Positions 11,171 through 21,040 of a stretch of DNA of 64,000 bases are shown in pieces. The position numbers and the translations under genes are program-made. Origin of the DNA: Porodaedalea pini. Taxonomy: Eukaryota > Basidiomycota > Agaricomycetes > Hymenochaetales > Hymenochaetaceae. The stretch is from assembly GCA_002794775.1 (NCBI GenBank), contig NBAY01000017.1:434001-498000 (forward strand). The letters are read 5' to 3'. How positions within the stretch are numbered: position 1 is the first letter of the stretch; each line of letters begins with the position of its first letter. Under the pieces are notes generated by a model that had not been told where the DNA came from, searched no databases, and saw only the letters and a program-made list of their open reading frames with translations.

Positions 11171-13764
11171 TCATGTCTGCACTAAATCAATCCCAGAGCC
11201 TAGCGAACCAGTCCCGTCTACGCCCTCTCCAAAGCGCATTTTCCTTCCTGTGCCGCCTCCACCACCTCCACCTGTCCCACCACTAGCGCCTGCTCCCCCT
11301 GGCTCATTCTCGAATAGTTTCCGGCCGCCGCCGGCGAGCCCTACACCATCACGGTCGAAGCTCTTCCGCAAGGGCGACGACACAGACACTGTCGAGCTAA
11401 ACCTGCCCGCCGTCCCTGAGCCCATCGAGGACGGCAATAGATGAGACTGGGAGGAAGAAGCGGCAGGTTGCTGCGATTGAGGAGCCGAGGAGCCCTGATA
11501 AGAATGCGGGCCCGGTGCTGCTGGAGATGGGGTCACGTTGATATAATCAGTTAAGCGGAACGAAGAAGCGGGCGTCAGCGGACCCGTCTGCGCTAATGAG
11601 GGAGGAGACGGCAGAAGTTGCCCGAGAGATAAAGCCGGCGCTGAAGAGCGCGAACCCGCTGGCGTAGTAGTCATGTCAGTATGCTCTGATGTTGCAGGAC
11701 CAACGGCAGTCCTCGGTACATGCGGCGGTGAAACCTCTCCCTGCGACGATGGAGGTGAAGTCGCTGTATCTGAACCTGCTCTTTTTCCGTTCTCTCTTAT
11801 CCTCTCTCCGCCCTCAATGCTCGAGAAACTGCCTCCACCCATACCCCGCGTCAAACTGCGCCCGCCCGGGCTCCCCAACTCAGAGGCCTGACTGTTCCCA
11901 TTCGGTCCTGAAGGAAAGAGCACGCGCCCTGCTGCGTACGCGTTCCGGGTGATATCTTGATCACGTGGCGCAGTCGGACGGGCAGGCGATGGACTGTTTG
12001 CAAGCAGGAGCATCAGATCCGCTGCCTCACTGTCCGCAGCACGCTGCACTGGTGCTGCAGGCGCGCCAAACACGTGGGTAGCCTGCGCGCTCAGGCTCGG
12101 TCCCGCAGACGCCCCGACCGCTATACGTGACGCGAGTCGGGGAGTGACTGTTGGCGTCGCGGAACGGCGTGTGTCCATTGCTACGTCAGCGTAATCTCGC
12201 TCGATGATACTTGTACCGATTGAAGTGGTACTTGCGTTACTTTCCGTACGCACGTGGGATCTAGGCTGAGGAGCGGTACCAGCGGCGACAGAAGACCCAG
12301 ACGAATCCTGTGAAAGTGAGAGGGCGCTCACGGTCGGACCGGCAGGCGCCGTTCTGCTTGCACTCGTTGGTGCCGAGAACGAGGAACGCGGACTTGCCGT
12401 CCCACCAGCTCGCGAGAAAAGCAGGTCCGTCAGTGTCTCCGCTGCCTTCATATCTGTGTCGTTCACGTTCTCCGTTTCTCCGCTAAAGCTCGAGCGCGTG
12501 TGTACGCTGCTTATTGAGTTGGCTCGTGCTCTTCCCGATACGCTCTTCTTCTCTCTTTCCTTACCCTTTCCTTTCTTGTCGGCGGCTCTTCCCTTGCTAC
12601 TTCCAGCCGGCTCCTTCCCCTTCTTCGCGCTCTTCTTTGGTGATCGTCTGCTCTTCGATTGAGGCGGTGGCAGAGGAGGAGGAACAGGGGGTGCCTCGGG
12701 GTTGTGAATTGTACGAGCACGCTTCGCGGGTGGTAAGGAGAGGATAGACGCGAAGAGACTCTTAGACGGGTTAGTAGGGCCAGAAGCTATGCTTGAGCTT
12801 GGGGGAGGAAATGTATAGCTTGATTGTGGTGATGGCATACCCATGCTCGACGATGAAGCGTTTGAACCCAGACCGATTCCGCCCATACCGTAGCTACTGG
12901 TTCCTTGAGAGAGGGGGCTATTGTAGAATGTCGCAGTGTTCGCGGAATTGCTCGCTTTGCGTTTCTTGTCATTTCCAAATGAGGCTGGGAAAAGCGATGG
13001 AGAAGCTTGGCCTGATGACAGATTATTGGAATTGCGAGTGCGTTGGGCGACCTGCGCCTCGAGATTGCGCAGCGGGACGTTGGTGACGTTATGTTTCGTC
13101 TTGTACGATGCGAGCGCCAGTGTGGAACGGAGGGCACGCGTGATCTGCGGAAACGTGAGTCAGCGGCTGGATGAGACAGATGGTAACGACCCGATGGGAA
13201 CGCGCACGTCCAGCACTGATGGGGCGATTCGTGCAGAACGAACGGCGCGTACGCCGCGTCGCACGGCGAGTGTGGGCAGGGAGGGAATGCAAAGGCGACG
13301 CGACAAATATTTCGGGGAGAGGAGTGGCCCGAAGAAGATTGCCACGAGCGGAACACCTCCCGCACATGGATGCCCGTGCCCGTGCCTATCGCGGCCGCAA
13401 GCAAGGATCACGCGCGACGCGATGCGCGCCCTTGCCTGCGCGAACATACGCTCTGCTGGATGGTCCCAGCCCGCCATACGGATGCTGCACCAGCAACGGC
13501 AGGCTGCGACGCGTCCGTGGCGCCACGCGCCGCCCGTTCTTCTCCCACACAGCACCCGCCGAGTAAAAATTACTTAAAAATGCGCGTCGAACGCGTGCTC
13601 ACCTTGGCAAACTCGGTACGCGCCAGCAGCTTCTTCCTCCGCTCCTCGCGCTCGGCCTGCTCGTGGTCGTTGGGCTCGTCGGTGGAGTTCTCGGATGCGG
13701 ACGCGGGCAGTGTGAATGAGAGCGCGGGCGAGGGCGATGTGCCCGAGGAAGAGGGCGTCGCCAT
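11171..13764 (-). CDS. Whi5/Nrm1-like G1/S transcription repressor (candidate)
   Basis: Two exons on the minus strand: 13764-13603 (ATG at 13764) and 13144-11171, joined in phase 0 across an unusually long 458-nt intron; 711 residues. Just after the join is a basic helical motif, 'RALRSTLALASYKTKH', which resembles the short Whi5/Nrm1 (GTB) motif that binds SBF/MBF. A KKRK nuclear signal candidate follows. Further on are two elements I associate with fungal Whi5/Nrm1 proteins: 'LMLLLANSPSP' near residue 430 and 'TDYINVTPSP' near residue 585. The rest is Ser/Pro-rich with many SP/TP sites, fitting CDK control. Known of the family: Whi5 and Nrm1 bind G1/S transcription factors and repress S-phase genes until, or after, CDK activation. 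The assignment rests on short motifs, so a different disordered nuclear protein is possible. An in-frame upstream start at about 13932 cannot be excluded. Confidence 0.6.
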
Positions 13765-15353
13765 AGATGTACCTCTGAGCGCGCTGTGAGTAGGATGTGG
13801 ATGGGATAGGATGTGTACTGCGGACGTTGTGCGCGACGAGCGCGAGTCGGGATGAGAGTACTTGGGGGACCGTGACGTTCTGACGCGGGTACGCGCGACA
13901 GAGCGGCTGACCTCGATGGACAAGAAAGGCAAAACTCTCTCAAGCTCTCAGTGGTCGAATCTCATTTCAGCCTGTCTCATTTCGACGATCTATTTCATTT
14001 TCTTTTCAGCACTAGTACTCCAATCTTCCGGGCTCGTCGCTGCTCAGACGACGGCAAGAATAAAACAAAATAGAATAAATAAAAGCGAGAAAATAAATTA
14101 CACCCGGCAAACACGTCCCGATGCGGGAAAGAATGACGTGGGATATGGCTGATAATGATCTGAATCGAGCGCGTCGACGAACGCGTCCGTGGCTGGATTA
14201 TCCGTAACGCGTTTCTGCCCATTTTGGGTAACATAAACGCTGACAAAGCCTTCCACACAGGCCAAACGTCCGCCGACAAGGCCCGAACTCCCATTCGATC
14301 GCGGTCACGCGCCGCTTCCACGTTCTTCACCATGCAGCGTCATCGATTTCCGGAATGATCCAGAATCCAGACTTCCGAGCGCAGTAACTGTTGGCTCCAA
14401 CCTATTCTTTTCCCGGTCAGTCTCCCGGACCATGCGGCACTGCATGCGGCGCCTCGAGTGCAGACCTGTCGTCTCGTGGCAAAGCGCTCTTATCTGCCTT
14501 ATTACTTCGCGCAATCACCCTGAGTAAATTGACGCTTCGACCCGCCACAGAGCAGGATCGAAGCAAGGGATACCGGTGGACCCGCATGCGGCAATCGCCT
14601 GTGTTTGGTGCAGCTTTGCACAAGGTTCTTGAGTTAAACTTTGGCTCACAGTTATGGTAAGCTCGCGAGATAAGCCCGCCGTCGGCAAGCCAGAAGAGTC
14701 GCGTAAATTCGCCCTTGTAACCCGTTAGTAATCTAATCAGTCGATCGCAATGACATCGACAGTGTCACACGCGTAGAGTCTGGACTTGTACGAAACAGGG
14801 GTCGCTGGAATGCTGCTTGTAATGAATAGCATCGAAATAGCTCTCCGTCTGCATTCTTCCTTCAAACTTGAAACGCCAGGTATCCGGGTCGAGCATGCGC
14901 GACTATAAAAAGAATCAGCCAGAGTCTCCTTTATAACAAGGCTATACTTGATGTGACACACGGACCAGAAAGGAACACAGACGCGAAAGCAGAAATGCTG
15001 AAAAAAGGACGAGTTCATCTTCGGACGCGTCGCGTCGACGCGTCTGTGGCGGTGCATCAGCTAAGCGTTCCCACGCGAAGTTCAACACTCCCTCCCGAAG
15101 ACCCGAACGCGCTTTGGCTTGTCTTCCTTAGCCCGTGACGCGGGCTGCGCATACATACACTCTGCTCCTTATTTTGCGTTCCCCTTCCTCCTACTCTTTC
15201 GGACTGAACCTTCTACCCTACCTCGAGAAACCTGATACTTCCTTCCTGCGCGACGATTACGACGATTACACTACTCACGAAACGCTAACGAAACTACATA
15301 CTAAACGATCTACCTCTTCTCGATTCCACACCCAAGTGCGACATAAGGAAAAC
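13765..15353. other. Divergent intergenic region between Whi5-like and SUR7-like genes
   Basis: This 1.6-kb spacer separates two divergently transcribed genes and so holds both promoters. It contains five ACGCGT hexamers (listed separately). No coding sequence is recognisable. C/T-rich sequence lies just upstream of the SUR7-like start. Confidence 0.5.
14181..15043. promoter_or_regulatory. Cluster of five ACGCGT (MCB-like) boxes
   Basis: ACGCGT occurs at 14181-14186, 14207-14212, 14769-14774, 15025-15030 and 15038-15043. ACGCGT is the known binding site of the MBF/DSC1 G1/S transcription factor in yeasts. The first two lie 417-450 bp upstream of the Whi5/Nrm1-like start; the last two lie about 310-330 bp upstream of the SUR7-like start. 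Three more copies occur inside the Whi5-like gene, at 13136, 13509 and 13591. The local CpG-rich composition raises the chance rate, so function is inference. Confidence 0.4.
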
Positions 15354-16436
15354 ATGCTCATGCACTTCTTCATCTTCCTGCTCTGCTTCGCCGCGCTCGT
15401 CCTCCTGTATGTCCCCTTCATTTCATCGCACACGCGGGTACCACTAATATACAAATTAATACTTACTGCTATTAACGCTATTTATATCCTCGTGCGCAGC
15501 ACCCTCATCTCGGTCTCCACGCCCCTCGTCAAGCAGCTCTATTTTCTGCAAACCGCGCAAGCTGGCGGCGTGCGCTTTGGCGAGTGGGGCTGGTGCTTGG
15601 ACGACGGCTCGCGCTGCTCGGCGAAGGCGTACGGATTTCCTTGTGTTTTATGATCCATATGTCTAATTTAGCTAACGCTGATTATCTCTGCGGCCGCGTA
15701 GCCTGGGTATTGATTGGACCCCGGAGCTTACGCCATGGTTGACGAAGGCCCTCGTGGTGTATCCGATATGTGAGCTCGGATGTTCTATTTATTGTTTTCC
15801 CAAGCGCACGTTCTATTTGTTGACGGGAATAACCACTTGCGGTGGATTATCTATACGTTATGCAGAGGGTGCTGAGTCCATACATGACTCGCGTTCCACG
15901 ATCTGCAAGAGCATCCTGCAATGTCCATCACAATCATTTTCCTTACCATCTCTATCCAATTCTCATGGCTATCTACCAACCCTATACTAATTCATTCATC
16001 TCACCCCTCAGCCGCAGGCCTCACGTTCCTCGCCCTCCTCAGCTTCATCCCGCCGCTCTGCTCGCACCGGCGCGAGCGCGTCTTCCCTAGTCCAGTCTTC
16101 ACATGCCTCGCCCTCCTCTCATTCATCGCCTCGCTCGTCGCACTCATATTCGCGCTCGCGCTCTTCGTCACCGGTCTGCGGCGCTTCCACACGCTCGGCT
16201 TCACAGCGAGCCTGGGTCCCAATGTGAGACTTTTCTTTCTTTGTTCTCTTCCTCCTTTCTTGTTTTATTCTTTTCGTGGATGCGCTAAGAACTAATTCTA
16301 CTGTTTGAAACTGTAGATATGGATGTCGATTGGTGCGACGGTCGCTCTCGCTATCGTTACGATGAGCTCAGGCTGCGGCTGTGCGGGCAGAGGCCGTTTC
16401 TCTAGAGCCTCGCCATATCTCGCATACAACATCTAG
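15354..16436 (+). CDS. SUR7/PalI-family four-helix membrane protein
   Basis: Five exons keep frame: 15354-15406, 15500-15628, 15702-15769, 16012-16223 and 16317-16436; 193 residues. The first hydrophobic segment, 'HFFIFLLCFAALVLL', starts right after the initiator. It is followed by the external loop signature 'GGVRFGEWGWC' with a second Cys eight residues on ('DDGSRCS'), which is the SUR7/PalI hallmark. Three further membrane segments lie in exon 4 ('GLTFLALLSFIPPLC' and 'LALLSFIASLVALIFALAL') and exon 5 ('MSIGATVALAIVTM'). Members act at the plasma membrane, in eisosomes (Sur7) or alkaline-pH sensing (PalI/Rim9). The protein is short and lacks a long cytoplasmic tail, so I cannot choose between those roles. 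It shares a promoter region with the Whi5-like gene. Confidence 0.8.
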
Positions 16437-16838
16437 CTGGATTTTTCAGCTCGTTTTCTTTCACTTCTCAAGGGAAAGCGCGATGTTTATTGATGTGTAT
16501 GGATGGTTGTTCGATCTCTTTTTCCGACCTTTTCCCTTCCTCCTTTTTGGTTATAGACCTAGATTACTAGCTTTCCTGCGACACCCTGCTTTCCTGTTAT
16601 CCACGCTGTACTCCTGCGAAACCTGTAGTTCTATACCATGTACGAATGAACTTATGACATGACACGAGATGAATACAAAAACAATTAAGAAGTGTGGTAT
16701 AAATGGTAGATAGAAGCGAACAGCAAATGTGCGTGCGATGTTTCGTGAGTGTAAGCTGTATGTCGTGCAAGAGGTATCCGCGAATGGCTCTATGATAATG
16801 AAAACCATCCAAAGTATTAAGATAACTGTAGCCATTCT
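16437..16838. other. Short intergenic region between convergent genes
   Basis: Holds the 3' ends of the SUR7-like gene and of the cytochrome b5 gene on the other strand. No coding sequence is recognised. Confidence 0.5.
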
Positions 16839-17745
16839 CTAAGATCCATAAGACTCGGAGACAAGGAAGCCAACGAAGCATGCATCAAGCATGAACTCGA
16901 CATTAACCCATGCATGCGTCGACGCTGCACGGAGACCGTTTCAGAGACTATTCTTGTTAGCTAGAAGACAGTTCATAGCTCACCAAACAGCTTCGTCCCG
17001 TCCCTCCCGGCGACGCGTAAGAGCTCCTTCTCGCCTCCGGGGTGGTACGGCAGATACGGCGTGATATTATACACCTTCCCGCTGAATGCAGACCACGCGT
17101 CGTCCTTCTTATTATGCTGCTTCAGCATCGACGGCGTCACGCGCAGGAGGGTATCGACTTGCTATAAGCCAGACGGGGGTGGAGTGATTAAATGTGGGAA
17201 AGATCGAGCGAAGCCCTGGAGAGAAAACGCACCCGGAGGTCAGCACCAGACGACTTGAGCGCCGCCCAATCTAGGGGGCCAAACCCCGGCGCGAGGGCGA
17301 CTTTCTCTCGGAGCTTCTTCGCTGGGGGTTTATTTGTGCTTGGCGGCGGCCCAAGCGTACGGGATCCTGACGGGGGCGGCATGAGACTAGAAGACGACGA
17401 CGACGACAAAGATGCACCGAGTCCCGCTCGCGGGGGCGGCGCACCCGGCACGCGCAGCGCGCTCGCAGAAGGTGGCGGCGGCGGCGGCATCAGCTGTGCA
17501 TCGGTCAGGACTCTCGGAAGCGTCGAGGGATTTGTCTGGGATGCTTTCGAAGAGGACCCGAGGCGCTGCGCGCTGTTGAGCGCGGGGAACGCAGGCGGCG
17601 TGTCTGTGCGGTCCGAGTCCGCGTCTGAGTCCGCGTCGTCGGCGTCGGGCACGCAGACGCGTAGAGAGACTTCTGGTTCTTCGGTTTCTGGTGCTGCGCT
17701 GGTGAGAGCGGAGCCCGTCAGCCAGCTCTTCAGATACGCAGACAT
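16839..17745 (-). CDS. Cytochrome b5-domain protein (Irc21/Ncb5or-like)
   Basis: Three minus-strand exons join in frame: 17745-17233 (ATG at 17745), 17161-16984 and 16924-16839; 258 residues. Residues 1-170 are low complexity, rich in Asp, Ser and Pro. From about residue 172 comes the heme domain: 'VTPSMLKQHN', 'DDAWSAFSGKVYNITPYL', 'YHPGGEKELLRVAGRDGT', then 'STHAWVNVEFML' and 'FVGFLV'. The His of HPGG and the His of 'THAWVN' are the expected axial heme ligands. The second block matches the Ncb5or/Irc21 type rather than microsomal b5. There is no C-terminal membrane anchor and no reductase domain, so a soluble electron carrier is likely. The partner is not apparent from the context. Confidence 0.85.
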
Positions 17746-18061
17746 GGTGGTGGTAAGGGTCACGATTCGATTGAAGATGCGTGACCGCGCAGCCGCCGGA
17801 GACGTGTTTTGACGAATACCATCATGGTGTCTTTTCTACAGAGTTCATCTTGAGCCGAGCTCAAAGTAATTCTACATTTACTAGCTCAGGTCGCAGATGC
17901 ACTTTTCTGGTTGCCTTGCTTTCTCAGTAATACGCATTCTCGAGCCGTTAGTCTCGTGCATCTTTGTCCTGAACCCTGCGGAGGAACGTCCCAAGGCTCT
18001 GCCATTACTCACATAAAAACCGACTCTCAAGCGTATTGGAGAAGTTACGGCAAGTCTGGAA
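17746..18061. other. Divergent promoter region
   Basis: A 316-bp spacer between the divergently transcribed cytochrome b5 gene and the conserved hypothetical gene on the other strand. No coding sequence seen. Confidence 0.5.
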
Positions 18062-19114
18062 ATGGATGAGGAGATTACAGCAACGGGAGAGGCTACCAAC
18101 CCGGAACGCACACCTTCAGTCGTTCCCGAGTTGCTCGACAAGACTGACGCGGAAGAAACGAATCTCAAGGAAGCGGAATCCTTCCTGAACGCGCTCGGAG
18201 AAGAAGTGATGCCCACGGAAAGCTTTGCGAATGGCCTGACGCTCACGTCAGAAGACACGGAGGGCGCAGAAGAACAGCACACGCCTCGAAGTCGACGCGA
18301 GTCGCAAATCTGGGATGGTGCCTTCGTGGAGGAGAGTCCGAGAAAGTTGAAGCGCTCACGGCCAGCGCTGACGAACGACGACGAACCAGGGCCTCCGAAA
18401 GTGAGGTATATTGATATGGAGTCCGAGGCGGCTCACGCTGCACGTGTTGAACTGCCTAGATCATCTCCCGGGCTTTGGGTCGTCGAACAGGGTCTCCGTA
18501 CCACGGGAATTGCGATACTCAGCTTTGATGTCGGTACGGAAATGGCTCTTGCTGCGAAGAGGTGGTGCGAAGGGCCTGACCATGCGAGGTGAGAAAATGT
18601 TCAATGTACATACAAGAAACTATTCACTGATGCAACACTCTTTCTTTCAAGTAAGGAAACAGACCACCTCAGAGTGATACTTGGCTGCTATCCGGAAAAT
18701 GAGCTGTCGTCCCGGAGCATTGATGCGAATCTTCCTAATGCCCAAGAGGAAATACGCAATGCTAAGTCTGCGTGGTCTTCGACCTGTCTTTGCATACAAA
18801 TAGATGGCCATGTCTGGTCACCGTTTGACCTGGTGCGTAAGCCAAACTTCATCTAATTGCACTGCGCCAAAGTAGGCCTCAATCTCGTTCTCTAGATCTC
18901 ACAAGAAGGACCGATCGACATAACACAGTTTATAAGGCCAGGGAAAAACGAGCTTGAACTGGTTCAGATCTCTGGCACGTCTGGCGTTGTCTTCGTTGTG
19001 TCAGCTGCCCACCCGTCAGATCAAGAATACCAATATGCAAGGAAGATCCAACGACTCCATTATCTTATACGTTCGGGTCGCCGTCCCGCAGATTCGTTAT
19101 TGCAGAGCTCTTAG
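18062..19114 (+). CDS. Conserved hypothetical with C-terminal beta-rich module
   Basis: Three exons keep frame: 18062-18588, 18652-18832 and 18896-19114; 308 residues. The first 130 residues are acidic and charged, with a basic patch 'RKLKRSRPAL' that could be a nuclear signal. The rest is two beta-rich segments, ending in 'GPIDITQFIRPGKNELEL' and 'SGVVFVVSAAHPS'. That last block resembles the C-terminal block of the minus-strand gene at 32712-34858 ('NLVDITPFV', 'IEIRLDHAG', 'NYIFALLAHPP'). It is also loosely reminiscent of the 'PxNIT..V+PG.N' phrase found just before SP-RING domains in PIAS/Zmiz proteins, but no SP-RING follows. I do not recognise a named family; a nuclear protein-protein interaction role is only a guess. 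Confidence 0.7.
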
Positions 19115-19423
19115 TCACTTGCCTGTAAACTGTTCTGCATATATGTGCATGTGAGTGGATGCAGTGTCTGCGCTATGTAAAACACTCTTGTATGTGTTGA
19201 GGTGATGTGCTATTTAGTACAATAGAGCGTTTTCAGTGTATATAAGTACCTCGACCAAATTGTGCGCTGCGCACGCATCACTTTTTGAGTTTACGCCTGT
19301 AAGCGAAGCCTGTGAATATGGGAGCGGGTCATTTTTGTCGCCCGATGACATGAGACAGTAGGCATTACCGTACATCTGATATTTTCGATGTTCGATGCAT
19401 AGTACCCTATCTTGCTTCCGACC
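19115..19423. other. Intergenic region
   Basis: About 310 bp between two same-strand genes, holding terminator of one and promoter of the next. Nothing distinctive is seen apart from a TATA-like 'tatataag' near 19239. Confidence 0.4.
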
Positions 19424-20727
19424 ATGGCGACACCTTCAGCGCCAAACGCTGTTGATTATAACTCTCTCAGATTCTCAGACATTCGCGTCAGTTTGAACGG
19501 AGCCATTGCTTTAGTCACCTTGAACCAGTCAGCAAGGTACGTGCAAAGCGAGTTTGGGTCAGTGACCATATTCAAGTTCAGTATTCATACCGCAACGCAG
19601 GAGGAATGTCTTCACGAAGAGGCTTTCGGCAGAGCTCATTTCTGCCTTTGAATCATTTGACAAGGATGACCGCATTAGGGTTGTCGTTTTGACGGCCGAT
19701 CCCAATGCGCCGGCATTCTGTGCAGGAGTTTGTTTTCTTTTTATCAGGGCATTGACGCCCAAGCGCTCGTGATTTTACTGACGGCACCAGGCAGATATCG
19801 GAAATGGCTGGGATGATCTGTGGGATCCAAACGCAGAAAAAGACAGTGATCCCATAAGCGGTGAGTTATAGATAGCCCTGATACACAACACCTGGGATAT
19901 GTGCTGATGATGACTCGGTTGATCAAGCACATCGCGACACCGGCGGGCAGGTCACAATGTCTATCCTACGGTGCCGTAAGCTGACAATTGTTGCAGTCAA
20001 TGGGCATGCTGTGAGCTTCTATTCATTTGCTCTTTATGCACTGTCAGTATTTATAAGCCTCACGATGTTCCGAAGGCGGGCATAGGAATGACGATGCAAC
20101 TCCCTTTTGACTTCCGAATCGTCTGGGCAGGTGCAAAGTTAGTGTTTCCTTTCGTTTCCCGAGGTATATGTGCGGAAGGTGGGTGTCTTAGCCGGCCTCA
20201 TGTCTTGTCGAGTATTACTTACACACAGGTCAGCTTTATCCTCATACCTTCTTCCGCGCCTAGTTGGTCACTCTCGAGCTTCGACACTTCTCCTGGCTGG
20301 GGAAACATTCACTCCATCATCGCCGCACATCTCAAGTCTATATTATAAAACGCTTCAGGGTCGAGAAGAGGTCCTTCCAGTCGCACTTCAACTCGCTGAG
20401 CGCCTGGCGGCAACTACATCGGCCACGTCCGTCGCCATGACGAAGGCGCTTCTCTGGCGTGGTGCAGGCTCGCCGGAGGAGCAGCACCTCTTAGAATCAC
20501 GTGCGATACGGACACTTGGGCCGAGCAAGGACGGCGAGGAGGGCGCGCGGTCTTTTCTCGAGAAGCGTGCACCAAAGTTCACTGCAACGCTCTCCGCAGA
20601 CATGCCTTCCTGGGTTCCGTGGGTGAGTAGTCTCATGATGTGCAAAGTACTAGTGCAATGTCAACATGGCTAATACCGCTTTTAGTGGAATGAAATAAAT
20701 ATATTGCGTGGGAGATCCAAGCTGTGA
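19424..20727 (+). CDS. Peroxisomal enoyl-CoA hydratase/isomerase
   Basis: Seven exons keep frame: 19424-19536, 19601-19727, 19791-19860, 19928-20010, 20076-20178, 20234-20622 and 20686-20727; 308 residues. The crotonase fold is clear. 'APAFCAGADIG' supplies the first oxyanion-hole backbone and 'VNGHAAGIGMTMQLPFDFRI' the second. They are followed by 'SRGICAEALSSYLLPRLVG', 'LLLAGETF', 'REEVLPVALQLAERLA' and 'MTKALLW'. The protein ends in 'RSKL', a canonical PTS1 peroxisome import signal, which lies entirely in the 42-nt last exon. The family hydrates or isomerises unsaturated acyl-CoAs in beta-oxidation. The catalytic Glu positions typical of mitochondrial hydratase are not clearly conserved, so isomerase activity is as likely as hydratase. 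Confidence 0.88.
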
Positions 20728-21040
20728 CTGCTTGTAACATCATATCAAGTTTTATGAGGAGCAAAATGGCACTTGCAGCGTTTAATTTCCTGCAAAGTTA
20801 CGAGAACTCTGCGTAGAAGGAATAAGGAGTTTGCACATCGGATCTATATGGCTGGCGATATCACCAGTGCCAGTGATAGCCTATGCGCCACGAACGCCAC
20901 CGGAAAGTTATGTCTCGGGGGCAACGCAAAGTGCATGGCTGATCCATCTCATTAAAGCGAAGTAGCTACGGAAGTTATTGCTTCCGTCTGTGCCTCAACT
21001 ATTCAAACGCGGCGCGACGTAAGCAGCAAGAGATTAGGCC
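20728..21040. other. Intergenic region
   Basis: About 310 bp; no coding sequence. Promoter of gene A must lie here. Confidence 0.4.

Noticed and set aside
12936..13577. A 213-codon open frame on the + strand opposite the Whi5-like gene
   Set aside because: It overlaps the minus-strand exon 2 and intron in CpG-rich sequence, where stop codons are rare; its composition is Arg/Ala-rich without motifs.
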